Positions 47,372-56,239 of a DNA stretch of 64,000 nt are shown piece after piece. A program made the translations under genes and the position numbers. The notes beneath the pieces are model-generated. The model had not been told where the DNA came from and did no database searches. It worked only from the letters and a program-made list of their open reading frames with translations. Position 1 is the stretch's first letter; every line of letters starts with the position of its first letter. The DNA is from Glycomyces artemisiae. Its GTDB lineage: Bacteria > Actinomycetota > Actinomycetes > Mycobacteriales > Micromonosporaceae. The stretch covers positions 62,001 through 126,000 of the forward strand of contig NZ_PVTJ01000004.1 of the NCBI RefSeq assembly GCF_003002955.1. Direction: 5' to 3'.

Positions 47372-49354
47372 TCAGGCGGCCGCGGCGCGCGAGGCGCGGA
47401 CCGTCCCGGCCACGACCGCGCCGACGAACACCGACGCGACGTACACCGCGAGCACTCCGTAGACCACTGTGGCCACTACAGGCCCGGTCGCGACGGCGAC
47501 GGCCGCGGCGACGAGCGCGATGAGGCTGCGCACGGGCCAGCCGAGGCCGAGGTCCCGGCGGGCCACCGGCGAGGCGGCCTTGTCGAGGCCCGCGGCGAGG
47601 TCGTAGAAGTACAGGGCGATCACGGTGAGCAGCAGGTACAGGACCGGCCAGGCGACCTCGGCGGCGATCCCGGCGGAGCAGATCGCGCCGAGCTCGACGG
47701 CGCGCAGCCCGGCCGGGATGTACCAGTCGAGGATGCCCTCGTGGTCGGTGCGGGCCACCGACCCGGCCAGGACCAGCGCGAGCGCGGCGAGCCCGAACGG
47801 GACCCACGGGGGCGTCCCGAGGGCCGCGGCGAGCACGGCGGCACCGGCGGCGAGGACGGCGGCGGCGGTCGCGGCGAACGGCGTCATGTCGCCGCCGAAG
47901 CGGGCGCGCGGGGCGAGGCGGGCGATCGGCCCGTCGTCGCGGTGCGCGGACCGGTCGGGGCGTCGCAGGGCCGCGGTCCGGGCCGCGAGGGACCGGAGCG
48001 TGCGGCCCGCGGTCGTGTACCCGAGGGCGAGGAGCTGCCAGCACAGGAGCGCCGCGATGGCGGTCTGCGGCCCGAACGCGACGGCGGCGACGGCGAGCAG
48101 CAGCCACCGCTCGCCGACGGGCGCCACAATGGTCCGCTTCGCCCAGTACAGGACCGAGCGGTGCGCGCCCATGACCTGCTCGGAGGCGGAGCCGAGGCGT
48201 TCGCCGAGGTGCGCGGCGCGGCCCGAGGGCGGCGCCGACTCGCGCTTGCGGGCCTGGCGGACCACGGCGGTGTCGAGGAGCACGGCGTACCAGGTGTCGG
48301 CGGTGTGCCTGACGGTCTGGGTCGCCATGGCGGCGATGGCGAGGCCCCACGCGGCCGGGGCGGAGGCGCCGCCCGCGACGGCGCCCGCGGCGAGGCCCGC
48401 GTAGATGAGGAACTCCTTCGAGCGGTCGGCCATCATGTCGAGCCAGCCGCCGAACGAGGAGAAGTTCTGGGTGTACCGGGCCAGCTGGCCGTCGACGCAG
48501 TCGAAGACGAAGCTGAAGTACATGAGCGCCGCGGCCGCGAGATACCACCAGGACCAGCCGGTGGCGAAGATCCCGGCGGCGGCGACCGCGAGCGTGATCG
48601 ACACCCACGTGATCGGCGTCGGGGTCCAGCCGAGGCGCGCCGAGAGCTTCACGAGCTTCGGGGACCAGGACGAGACGGCGTAGGTCGCGAAGAAGTCGTC
48701 GTCGTGCTTGACGGCGTTCTTGAGCCGCCACGCGTCCATGTCGACGGCCTCGAACGCGGCGATGACCTCGCGGGCCTCCTCGCCGGTCGCGACCTGGCGG
48801 TGCTCCAGGCCCGAGGTGCGGTAGGCGTTGACGGGGACGGCACGGGCGTGGAGCGCGGCGAGGACGCCTTCGAAGGCGTCCCCCCGGGCCTGGCGCGGCC
48901 AGTGCCGCTCCAGGCGGGCGAGGTGCGCCGCGGAGACCTTCGCGAGGCCGCCGAGGCGGGTCTGCCCGGGCCCGGGGCCGGTGACCAGGCCGCGCTCGAC
49001 GAGGACGGTGGCCGCGGTCGGGTCGTCGGCGCCGACGAGGACCCCGGAGCGGCGCGAGGAGTCGGAGAGGACGGCGGCGACGGTCGTCTGGGAGGCCACG
49101 AGGTCGGCGCAGGCGACGAACAGGGGCCCGTCGCCGGAGAACGCGATCTCCCCGAGGTGGGCCAGGTCGGCGTCGGCGTCCGCCGACGGGAGCTGGGTCG
49201 CTTTGACGGGCCGGTCCGTGCCGGGCCTGGTGAGGACGGTGACGTCGTCGCAGCCGGCCTCGCGGATCTGCGCGATGAGCCGGTCGAGGACCGTGCGGTC
49301 CTCATCGATGTCGGCGAAGCCGCCCGGGGCCGGCAGGATGACGGCCCGGCTCAC
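47372..49354 (-). CDS. Nucleotidyltransferase-like / CDP-alcohol phosphotransferase fusion membrane protein
   Basis: 660 residues in three parts. Residues 1 to ~210 resemble a cytidylyltransferase (VILPAPGGFADIDEDRTVLD) but lack the G-X-G-X-R and Lys signature. About 230-330 form a CDP-alcohol phosphotransferase core with the full motif DCVDGQLAR, eight residues, then GGWLDMMAD, i.e. DGX2ARX8GX3DX3D intact. The last ~280 residues hold six or more membrane helices and may be the actinobacterial DUF5941-type region (from memory). The layout recalls archaeal IPCT/DIPP synthase. It would transfer an alcohol phosphate from a CDP carrier to a lipid or sugar alcohol. GTG 49354 overlaps the ABC ATPase stop (GTGA). 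Confidence 0.85.
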   Translation of the reverse strand: MSRAVILPAPGGFADIDEDRTVLDRLIAQIREAGCDDVTVLTRPGTDRPVKATQLPSADADADLAHLGEIAFSGDGPLFVACADLVASQTTVAAVLSDSSRRSGVLVGADDPTAATVLVERGLVTGPGPGQTRLGGLAKVSAAHLARLERHWPRQARGDAFEGVLAALHARAVPVNAYRTSGLEHRQVATGEEAREVIAAFEAVDMDAWRLKNAVKHDDDFFATYAVSSWSPKLVKLSARLGWTPTPITWVSITLAVAAAGIFATGWSWWYLAAAALMYFSFVFDCVDGQLARYTQNFSSFGGWLDMMADRSKEFLIYAGLAAGAVAGGASAPAAWGLAIAAMATQTVRHTADTWYAVLLDTAVVRQARKRESAPPSGRAAHLGERLGSASEQVMGAHRSVLYWAKRTIVAPVGERWLLLAVAAVAFGPQTAIAALLCWQLLALGYTTAGRTLRSLAARTAALRRPDRSAHRDDGPIARLAPRARFGGDMTPFAATAAAVLAAGAAVLAAALGTPPWVPFGLAALALVLAGSVARTDHEGILDWYIPAGLRAVELGAICSAGIAAEVAWPVLYLLLTVIALYFYDLAAGLDKAASPVARRDLGLGWPVRSLIALVAAAVAVATGPVVATVVYGVLAVYVASVFVGAVVAGTVRASRAAAA

Positions 49355-50205
49355 GCCTCGCCCGCTCCCGGTACGAGGGCCGGGACGGGGGCGGCCTGCT
49401 CGGCGGCCTTCGCCGCCGCGGCGGCGCGGCGGGCCTTGCGCTCCTCCTTGGCCTTGGCGTCGCGGGCCTCGGCCTCCTTGTAGGCGGCGAGGGCCTCTTC
49501 GACCGTGCCGTCGGTCTCCAGGGTCCCTGCGTCGAGGAAGATGCCGCGCTCGCAGTACTTCTTCAGGTCGCCTTCGGAGTGGGACACGAACACGAGGGTC
49601 CGGCCCTCCTTGAGGAGCCCGGCGATGACCTGCTGGCACTTGCGCTTGAACGCGGCGTCGCCGACGGCGAGGGCCTCGTCGACCAGGAGGATCGGGTGCG
49701 GGAGCTGCGTGATGACGCCGAAGCCGAGGCGGACCTTCATGCCCGAGGAGTAGTACTTGACGGGCGTGTCGATGAAGTCTTCGAGCTCGGAGAAGTCGAC
49801 GATCTCGTCGAACTTGGCCTTGATCTCCTTGGTGGTCATGCCGTGGAGGGCGGCCACCAGGTTGACGTTCTCGCGGCCGGTGAGCTCGCCGGAGAACCCG
49901 GCGGACAGGGCGATGAGGGGCGCGACGCGGCCTTCGCGGCGCACGTAGCCCTCGTCGGGGATGAGGACCCCGGTGATGAGGCGCAGCAGCGTCGACTTGC
50001 CGGTGCCGTTGCGTCCGATGATGCCGACGGCGTCGCCGGGGAAGATGTCGAAGTTGACGTGGCGCAGCGGCCAGAAGTCCTGCTGCTGGGCACCCTGCTT
50101 GTTGGCGGCGCGCCGCACGAACAGGTCCTTGACCCGGCCTTTCTTCTGCTTGCCTTTCGCAAAGCAGATCCCGAGGTCACGAGCCTGAATGATCGGCTCC
50201 TCCAT
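49351..50205 (-). CDS. TagH/Wzt-like ABC exporter ATPase
   Basis: 284-residue ATP-binding subunit of a polysaccharide or teichoic acid exporter. The N-terminal insertion KGKQKKGRVKDLFVRR before the first strand is typical of TagH/Wzt. Walker A GIIGRNGTGKSTLLRLITG, signature KYYSSGMKVRLGFGV, Walker B ILLVDEALAVGD and the switch His in VFVSHSE are intact. The C-terminus is an Ala/Lys/Glu helix. No permease (TagG/Wzm) gene is in this window, so the partner must be elsewhere. It is coupled to the CDP-alcohol phosphotransferase fusion, hinting that its substrate includes that product. Confidence 0.92.
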   Translation of the reverse strand: MEEPIIQARDLGICFAKGKQKKGRVKDLFVRRAANKQGAQQQDFWPLRHVNFDIFPGDAVGIIGRNGTGKSTLLRLITGVLIPDEGYVRREGRVAPLIALSAGFSGELTGRENVNLVAALHGMTTKEIKAKFDEIVDFSELEDFIDTPVKYYSSGMKVRLGFGVITQLPHPILLVDEALAVGDAAFKRKCQQVIAGLLKEGRTLVFVSHSEGDLKKYCERGIFLDAGTLETDGTVEEALAAYKEAEARDAKAKEERKARRAAAAAKAAEQAAPVPALVPGAGEA

Positions 50206-50335
50206 GGGGGCGGCCCTCCCGGAACAGGTGAATTACACGGCGCGCCAATACTACCGTCCGGTCGCGGGGGCCGGTCCTCGCCCGATCCGAGAGGAATCTC
50301 ATGCCCCTGGAGGAGTACTCCCGCAGGTCGGAAGG

Positions 50336-50665
50336 TCACGCAGCGCGGTCGGTCCCCGCCCGGCGGCGCTCGGCCGCGAGGCGCTCGACCTCGAACGCGG
50401 CGAGGATGCGGCGGTAGGTGACTTCGGCGCGCTCGGCGGACGCGCGGGCTTCGAGCCGGGCCTGCCTCGCCTCGCGCCACACCAGCGCCAGCCCGCCGAG
50501 GGTGATGAGGCTCATCGCGAATGACGCGGCCCACACGAGCCGCTGCGGCCCGAGCAGCGCGACGGCCATGAGCCCCGCCGCGGCCAGGACGGCGAGCACG
50601 GCGAGGACGCGGGCGGGCGAGGGCCGGCCGAGGCGGCGGTGGACGGCCTTGAGCAGTTTCTTCAT
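50336..50665 (-). CDS. Small two-helix membrane protein
   Basis: 109 residues. A basic start MKKLLKAVHRRLGRPSP is followed by two hydrophobic segments (VLAVLAVLAAAGLMAVALLG and VWAASFAMSLITLGGLALVW), then a charged helix rich in Arg/Ala/Glu (about residues 70-105) that could form a coiled coil. The gene lies 14 bp after the large GT2-GT4 protein, with GAGAG before ATG 50665, so it is probably co-transcribed. A scaffold role for the glycosyltransferase is conceivable but unsupported. Confidence 0.7.
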   Translation of the reverse strand: MKKLLKAVHRRLGRPSPARVLAVLAVLAAAGLMAVALLGPQRLVWAASFAMSLITLGGLALVWREARQARLEARASAERAEVTYRRILAAFEVERLAAERRRAGTDRAA

Positions 50666-50679
50666 CGACGCACTCTCGG

Positions 50680-53142
50680 TCAGGCTGACGCGGTTCGGAC
50701 GGGGCTGTCGGCCAGCAGGTCCGACACGAGCTTTCGGTAGGAGTCGTGGCTGAACCGCTCGCGCACCCGCTGCTGGGCGAGGGCGCTGCGGTCGAGGTAC
50801 CGCTCGGGGTCGGCGTACAGGCCGTCCACCAATGGGACCACTTCGGAGGGCTCGCAGTACAGGGCCGCGTCGCCGAAGACCGGTTCGAACCGCGGCGGGA
50901 GGACGGCGACGCACCCGGCGGCGAGCGCTTCGAGGACGGCGCGGCCGAACGCCTCGTACTGCATCGGGTGCGGGAAGTAGATCCAGAAGTCCAGCTGGTA
51001 CAGGAACGAGTCCACGTCGGTCTCGTTGAAGCCGTAGCAGGTCCACTCGGGCGGGACGGGCTCGCCGGTGATCTGCGGGATGGACTTGACGCCGCCCATG
51101 ATGCGCACGTCCCAGCGGCCGTCGCCCGGGTAGACGAGCGGCAGGTCCTCCGCGGCCGGCCATTTGGTGCGGTCGTCGCGGGAGTGGCGCCCGACCACGG
51201 GCAGGACGGAGCGGAACCCGGTGCGGGCGGGGGCGATGTCGGCGGTGTCGAGGATGCCGGGCATGTCGAACTCGGCGAGGCGGCCCGCGGTCAGCCCGCT
51301 CAGCGCCTCCCTGACCTGCGGCCCCTGCGGGACCCACAGGGGCTCGGTGCCGAACATGTCGGTCGCGTTGGCGTGGCAGCCGTCCGGGTCGTAGCGGACG
51401 TCGGTGCCGTCGCGCTCGGCCGGGGCCTGGTTGGCGAGCACGATCATCCGGTCGGGGCGCACGCTGGAGCGCTCGCCGGAGCGGAACTGGAGGATCGGCG
51501 GGTAGCGCAGCACGAGGAGGTCGCAGGCGACGTCGTCGGTGACCAGGACCTGGTCGACCGTGCCGTCGTTGACCATCCGCTGGATCGGCTCGCACATGGG
51601 CCGGTCCTCGGTGGTCATGTGCCGCCACGATTCGAGGTGCATGACCGCGACCGACATGCCTTCGGCCCGAAGCGCTTTGATCTCCTCGATGGTGGACTTC
51701 TGGGGGCCGCCGAAGGGCCGCCAGTCGAGGCAGAACACGACGTCGAAGCGCCGCCGCCGCTGCTCGGCGCGGGCGACGGCCGCGTGGTACGGGGCCCAGA
51801 ACGGGCGCGGCTCGGGGCGGCGCGGCAGGCGCGGGTCGGCCTCACCAGTGGCGATCTGCTTGTGCCACAAGGGATAGGAGGACTGGTAGGCGCGGCGGGA
51901 CGGGTGCTTCCAGCCGGGCCCGAACTCCTCGCGCGACAGCGACCCGGGCGCCTGGCGCATGATCGTGTCGGTTGCCCTGAGGCGCTTGACGGCGTGCTCG
52001 CCGTAGGCGGCCGAGAAGCGGTGCAGGAGTTCGGTGTCGGCGCCCTTGCGGATCTCGTCGTAGTAGCCGAGGCGGTCGAGTGCGCTGCGGCGGAACATCA
52101 TCGACGCCGTCGAAGCGGTGGTGAGGACCCGGCCGGGGCGGGTCGCGGTGAGGTCCTCGTTGCACAGGAACGCGTCGCCGTACGTGAGTTGCAGCCCGGG
52201 GTCGGCGAGGAGCGGGGCGATCGAGCGCGCGATGCGGCCGGGCGCGGCCCAGTCGTCGGAGTCCAGTCCGGTGATGAAATCGCCTGACGCTGCATCGAAG
52301 GCGGTGTTGCGGGCCGCGAACGTGCCGCCGTTGACGTCCTTGCGGATCACCCGGACCCGCGCATCCAGGGCCGCGGCGGCGTCCAGGACCGGGTCGTACT
52401 CGGCTCCGGAGGCGTCGTCGACGACGAGCACTTCGAGGTTCGCCCACGTGCCGTCGAGCAGTGATCCGACGGCGGTGAGCAGCGCCCGGTCGGGCCGGTA
52501 CGCGGTCATGACGACCGAGACCTTCGGACCGTCGACGCTCCCGGGCGCGGCCTCGGCGCGGAGCCGGTCGAACCACGGCAGCGAGCGGTCGGGGTCGAGT
52601 CGGAGTTCAGGGTGCCCGCACAGCGCCCCGAGGCGCTTGATCCAGGCGCGCTCGTCGCCGCCCGCGTCCGGGTGCTCCAGGTCCGCTACGAGCGCGTCGC
52701 GCTCCAGCGCGGGCAGGTGCCGGTACCGGCGCAGCAGCCGCCGGACCGCCTCGGCGTCGCCCGCCGCGTACGCGAGCTGCGCGTGGACCGCGGCGCTGCG
52801 CGGGCCGATCCGCTTCGGGCCGCCCAGCTCCAGCGCCAGGTCGAACAGGGCGAGCGCGTCCGCGCGGTCTTCCGCGGTCCCGAACTGGAGGCCGACGACG
52901 CGGGCGAGGTCCGCGAGGGCCTCGGGGTCGGCGTCCACACGGCGTCCCTCGCGGGCCGCGGCGAGCAGTTCATGCAGCGTCAGCGACCTGGTCGCGGCCG
53001 CCGCGAGCAGGTACCTGCCGCCCGGCGAGCGGGTCCGCAGCGCGGTCGACACCAGCGAGCCGCGCCTGCGGGCCCTCGACTGCCTGAGCTGGTCGTCGAT
53101 CAGGCGGGCCGGGTAGCGCGCGTCCTCGCTAGCTGGAGTCAT
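50680..53142 (-). CDS. Two-domain glycosyltransferase (GT2 plus GT4-like)
   Basis: 820 residues. The first ~200 are Ala/Leu/Arg-rich helices that look TPR-like. Residues ~205-430 form a GT2 domain: VSVVMTAYRPDRALLTAVGS, EVLVVDDASG, NGGTFAARNTAF, GLDSDDWAA (metal-binding DxD type). Residues ~460-820 form a GT-B-like domain: DVVFCLDWRPFGGPQKST and a donor site FPHPMQYEAFGRAVLEALAA with the E...E pair. Both active sites look intact, so one chain may add two sugars in sequence, as in capsule or teichoic acid polymerases. ATG 53142 has GAGATGAAC upstream. Confidence 0.87.
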   Translation of the reverse strand: MTPASEDARYPARLIDDQLRQSRARRRGSLVSTALRTRSPGGRYLLAAAATRSLTLHELLAAAREGRRVDADPEALADLARVVGLQFGTAEDRADALALFDLALELGGPKRIGPRSAAVHAQLAYAAGDAEAVRRLLRRYRHLPALERDALVADLEHPDAGGDERAWIKRLGALCGHPELRLDPDRSLPWFDRLRAEAAPGSVDGPKVSVVMTAYRPDRALLTAVGSLLDGTWANLEVLVVDDASGAEYDPVLDAAAALDARVRVIRKDVNGGTFAARNTAFDAASGDFITGLDSDDWAAPGRIARSIAPLLADPGLQLTYGDAFLCNEDLTATRPGRVLTTASTASMMFRRSALDRLGYYDEIRKGADTELLHRFSAAYGEHAVKRLRATDTIMRQAPGSLSREEFGPGWKHPSRRAYQSSYPLWHKQIATGEADPRLPRRPEPRPFWAPYHAAVARAEQRRRRFDVVFCLDWRPFGGPQKSTIEEIKALRAEGMSVAVMHLESWRHMTTEDRPMCEPIQRMVNDGTVDQVLVTDDVACDLLVLRYPPILQFRSGERSSVRPDRMIVLANQAPAERDGTDVRYDPDGCHANATDMFGTEPLWVPQGPQVREALSGLTAGRLAEFDMPGILDTADIAPARTGFRSVLPVVGRHSRDDRTKWPAAEDLPLVYPGDGRWDVRIMGGVKSIPQITGEPVPPEWTCYGFNETDVDSFLYQLDFWIYFPHPMQYEAFGRAVLEALAAGCVAVLPPRFEPVFGDAALYCEPSEVVPLVDGLYADPERYLDRSALAQQRVRERFSHDSYRKLVSDLLADSPVRTASA

Positions 53143-53305
53143 CTCGTCCGTTCATCTCTGCGTCGCTTTCGACTGAGATCCTCGCGGACTCAAAGGCCGC
53201 GAAGCTGAATTGAAAACGAACGGTCCCCCTCACCTGCGTAAACAGATGTTGAACTGGGAAGCCGGTCAATGTCCTCCGCCGCTGCCGGGATATCGTGGGC
53301 GCGAA

Positions 53306-54805
53306 ATGAGCGACTCACCGAAACGCCCGCGCATCGTCCGCAACGACTATAGGGCCCTCCACCCGCCGCAAGGCGACACCTGGAAGCCGAGTCTCGCGGT
53401 GAGCGTCGTCATCCCAGCTTACGGGGCGCAGGAGAAGCTGGACCTCACGCTGGCCGCCCTCGCCGCCCAGACGTACCCGGCCGAGCTGACCGAGGTCGTC
53501 GTCGTCGACGACAACTCGTCCCCGCCCCTGCGCCTCCCCGAGCTGCGCCCCGAGCACACCCGCCTGGTCACCACCACCCCCGACTCGTGGGGCTCGGCGC
53601 ACGGCGTGAACACCGGCGTCGCGCACGCCGACGGGCAGGTGATCCTGCGCCTGGACTCCGACATGGTCGCCTACCGCGACCACGTCGAGCAGCAGATGCG
53701 CTGGCACCACACCGCCGACTACCTGGCCGTGCTGGGCCACAAGCGGTTCACCGCGTGGGAGCCGGGGCGCCTGACGCCCGAGCAGGTCCACGAGAAGGTC
53801 CTCGTCGGCGAGGGCGCGGCCCTGTTCGCGATCGAGGACTCGACCTCGCACTGGATCGAGACGGTCATCGCCGACACCGACGGCCTGACCGCGCACCACC
53901 CCACGAACTACCGGGTGTTCATCGGCGCCACCGGGTCGCTGCACCGCGACTTCTTCAAGACCGTCGGCGGCCTCGACACCGACCTGCGCCTGGGCTCGGA
54001 CACCGAGTTCGCGTACCGGCTCGCGCAGGCCGGGGCCGTGTTCGTCCCCGAGACCCGTTCCTCCGCATGGCATCTGGGGATGCCGCAGATGCTGGAGCGC
54101 GGCGACGAGGGCCGCCAGCAGCGCGTCCCGTACATCGCGCAGCGCGTGCCGCTGCACGGCTGGCGCCGCACCGCCGCGCCCCGCGCATGGCGGGTCCCCT
54201 TGGTGGACATGGTGGTCGACATCGCCGACGCGACCGCGGCCGAAGTGGACGCGGCCGTCGCGCCCGTCCTCGGCGGCCCCGACGGGGACGTGCGGATCAC
54301 CCTGGTCACCGGCCAGGGCCCGGCCCCGCAGGACCGCGCGTCGATCCTCGCCGGGGACGGCGCGCAGCTGCGCCTCATCGAGGAGCTGTACGACGCCGAA
54401 TCCCGCGTGCGGATCACCCAGCAGGCCCCCGAGGCCGACCCGGCCGTCCCCTACCGGCTGCTGCTGCCCAAACCGGTCCCCATGCGCGCCAAAGGGCTCG
54501 GCCGGATGCTGCACCTCATGGAGCGCGTCGACGCCGGCCTCGTGCTCGCCGAGCTCCCCGGCGGCCCGCCCGCCCGCCTGGAGCGCACCGCCGCGTTCGC
54601 GCGCGCCCGCCACATCACCGGCGGCACCGGCCTCGACCAGGTCGTCGCCGGGATCTGGGGCGTCACCACCTTCGACGACCTCGCCGCCGATGAACCCGAG
54701 GGCACCGTCTTCAGCCCGCCCCCGGCGGACATCGCGCGCCGCTTCGCCCGCAAGTACTTCAACGCCCGCCAGCGCGCCCGCCTGCGCGCCATGCTCAAAC
54801 GCTAG
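53306..54805 (+). CDS. GT2 glycosyltransferase, tandem copy 1
   Basis: 499 residues. GT-A domain: RNDYRALHPPQGD, then VSVVIPAYGAQEKLDLTLAA, EVVVVDDNSSPPLRLPELRP, VILRLDSDMVAYRDHVEQQ, FIGATGSLHRDFF and SDTEFAYRLAQAG with SSAWHLGMP. A ~200-residue C-terminal domain of unknown fold follows. Paralog of the next gene, which has the same order and many identical blocks. TATCGT at 53291-53296 may be a -10, with the ATG at 53306 very near the expected transcription start. Donor and acceptor unknown; the layout recalls polymer-decorating GT2 enzymes. Confidence 0.87.
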   Translation: MSDSPKRPRIVRNDYRALHPPQGDTWKPSLAVSVVIPAYGAQEKLDLTLAALAAQTYPAELTEVVVVDDNSSPPLRLPELRPEHTRLVTTTPDSWGSAHGVNTGVAHADGQVILRLDSDMVAYRDHVEQQMRWHHTADYLAVLGHKRFTAWEPGRLTPEQVHEKVLVGEGAALFAIEDSTSHWIETVIADTDGLTAHHPTNYRVFIGATGSLHRDFFKTVGGLDTDLRLGSDTEFAYRLAQAGAVFVPETRSSAWHLGMPQMLERGDEGRQQRVPYIAQRVPLHGWRRTAAPRAWRVPLVDMVVDIADATAAEVDAAVAPVLGGPDGDVRITLVTGQGPAPQDRASILAGDGAQLRLIEELYDAESRVRITQQAPEADPAVPYRLLLPKPVPMRAKGLGRMLHLMERVDAGLVLAELPGGPPARLERTAAFARARHITGGTGLDQVVAGIWGVTTFDDLAADEPEGTVFSPPPADIARRFARKYFNARQRARLRAMLKR

Positions 54806-54814
54806 GAGCCAGCA

Positions 54815-56239
54815 GTGACCGTCCTGCGCCGCAACGACTACGGCCCCCTCGACCGGCCGGGCGCGGACTGGCGGCCGAAGCTCAGCGTGAGCATCGTGAT
54901 CCCCGCGCACGGCCATCAGGACAAACTGGACGTCACGCTCGCTTCCCTTGCGGCGCAGTCGTATCCGTCGTCGCTCGTGGAAGCGGTCGTGGTCGACGAC
55001 GGCACGGAGCCGCCGCTGCGCCTGCCGGAGCTGCGGCCCGAGTCGACGCGGATCGTCAAGCCGCTGCCGGGCGGGTGGGCCTCCGCGCACGCCACGAACT
55101 CCGGTGCGGCGCAGTCGGACGGCGATGTGGTGCTGCGCCTGGACTCGGACATGCTGGTCTTCGACGACCACGTGGAGTCGCAGCTGCGGTGGCACCACGC
55201 CGCCGACTACCTGGCGGTGCTGGGGCACAAGCGCTTCGTGGACTACCGGGCCGGGGACCTCGATCCCGTGGACGTGTTCGAGGCGGTGCGGGCCGGGAAG
55301 GCCGCGTCGCTGTACGACCGGGCCGAGCCGCAGTGGATCGAGCAGATCATCGGCGCCACCGCGGGTCTGCGCGAAGCCGACCACCGGGCGTTCCGGGTGC
55401 TCGTGGGCGCGTCGTTCTCGGTGGCGCGCACCATGTTCGACGCCTCTGGCGGGATGGACGCGGACGTGCTGCTCGGTTCGGACACGGTCTTCGGGTACCG
55501 GCTGCACCAGGCGGGCGCGCTGTTCGTGCCCGACGAGGACTCCTCGGCGTGGCACCTGGGCCCGCGGCAGATCGCTTCGCGCGGCGACCTCGCGAAGGCG
55601 TACCGGCGTCCCCGGATCGCGAACCGGGTCCCGGAGGTGGACTTGAAGCGGCCCAGGGCGAACCGGTCCTGGGACACGCCGCTCGCCGACGTCGCGGTCG
55701 CGGCCGGTGACGGCACTGAGTCCTGTGTGGACGCGATTCTGGGCGGTTCGGTGCGGGACGTGCGCGTCACCGTCACGGGCGAGTGGCCCGAGCCGCACAC
55801 CGGCCGCCATGCGCCCCTGGACGACCCGCACTTCGCGTCCCGGAACCTGTTGGAGGCGTTCAAGGGCGAAGGGCGGGTGCGTTTCGCCGAGGCGTTCGAA
55901 CCGGACCGGCGCGTGCCGTACCGCATCGAGGTGCCCGCCGACGCCGAGCCCGGCCCGGAGGCCGTCAGGGTCCTCGTGGACCATGCGAACGAGCACCGAC
56001 TTGGACTGCTGGAAGTCATACTGCCCCAAGGAATCGTGCGCTTGGAACGCGCCGCGGCGGCGGCGCGCGCAGCGCACCTCAACGTGTCCATTGCAGACGT
56101 CTGGGGTGCGGAGAAGATCAGTGAAGGCCCCCTCGTGGAGGCGTTCGCCCCGGCTTCAGGGGCCGGTGACGCGGGTGGGGGCCGGGAGCGCGGCCTCGGT
56201 CCGCTGCGCCGGGCCGTCAGGCGCGGGCTCGGCCGCTGA
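54815..56239 (+). CDS. GT2 glycosyltransferase, tandem copy 2
   Basis: 474 residues, paralog of the preceding gene, 9 bp downstream and with AGGAG 6 bp before GTG 54815. Shared blocks: RRNDYGPLDRPG, VSIVIPAHGHQDKLDVTLAS, DDGTEPPLRLPELRPEST, VVLRLDSDMLVFDDHVESQL, HHAADYLAVLGHKRF and GSDTVFGYRLHQAGALFVP. The C-terminal domain is more diverged than the catalytic one. Its last 84 bp overlap the convergent gene at 56156-57259. Confidence 0.87.
   Translation: MTVLRRNDYGPLDRPGADWRPKLSVSIVIPAHGHQDKLDVTLASLAAQSYPSSLVEAVVVDDGTEPPLRLPELRPESTRIVKPLPGGWASAHATNSGAAQSDGDVVLRLDSDMLVFDDHVESQLRWHHAADYLAVLGHKRFVDYRAGDLDPVDVFEAVRAGKAASLYDRAEPQWIEQIIGATAGLREADHRAFRVLVGASFSVARTMFDASGGMDADVLLGSDTVFGYRLHQAGALFVPDEDSSAWHLGPRQIASRGDLAKAYRRPRIANRVPEVDLKRPRANRSWDTPLADVAVAAGDGTESCVDAILGGSVRDVRVTVTGEWPEPHTGRHAPLDDPHFASRNLLEAFKGEGRVRFAEAFEPDRRVPYRIEVPADAEPGPEAVRVLVDHANEHRLGLLEVILPQGIVRLERAAAAARAAHLNVSIADVWGAEKISEGPLVEAFAPASGAGDAGGGRERGLGPLRRAVRRGLGR

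Noticed and set aside
53315-56077. 920-codon open frame opposite the two GT2 genes
   Set aside because: The plus-strand frames carry complete GT2 motifs; the antisense frame is repetitive Val/Gly/Arg.
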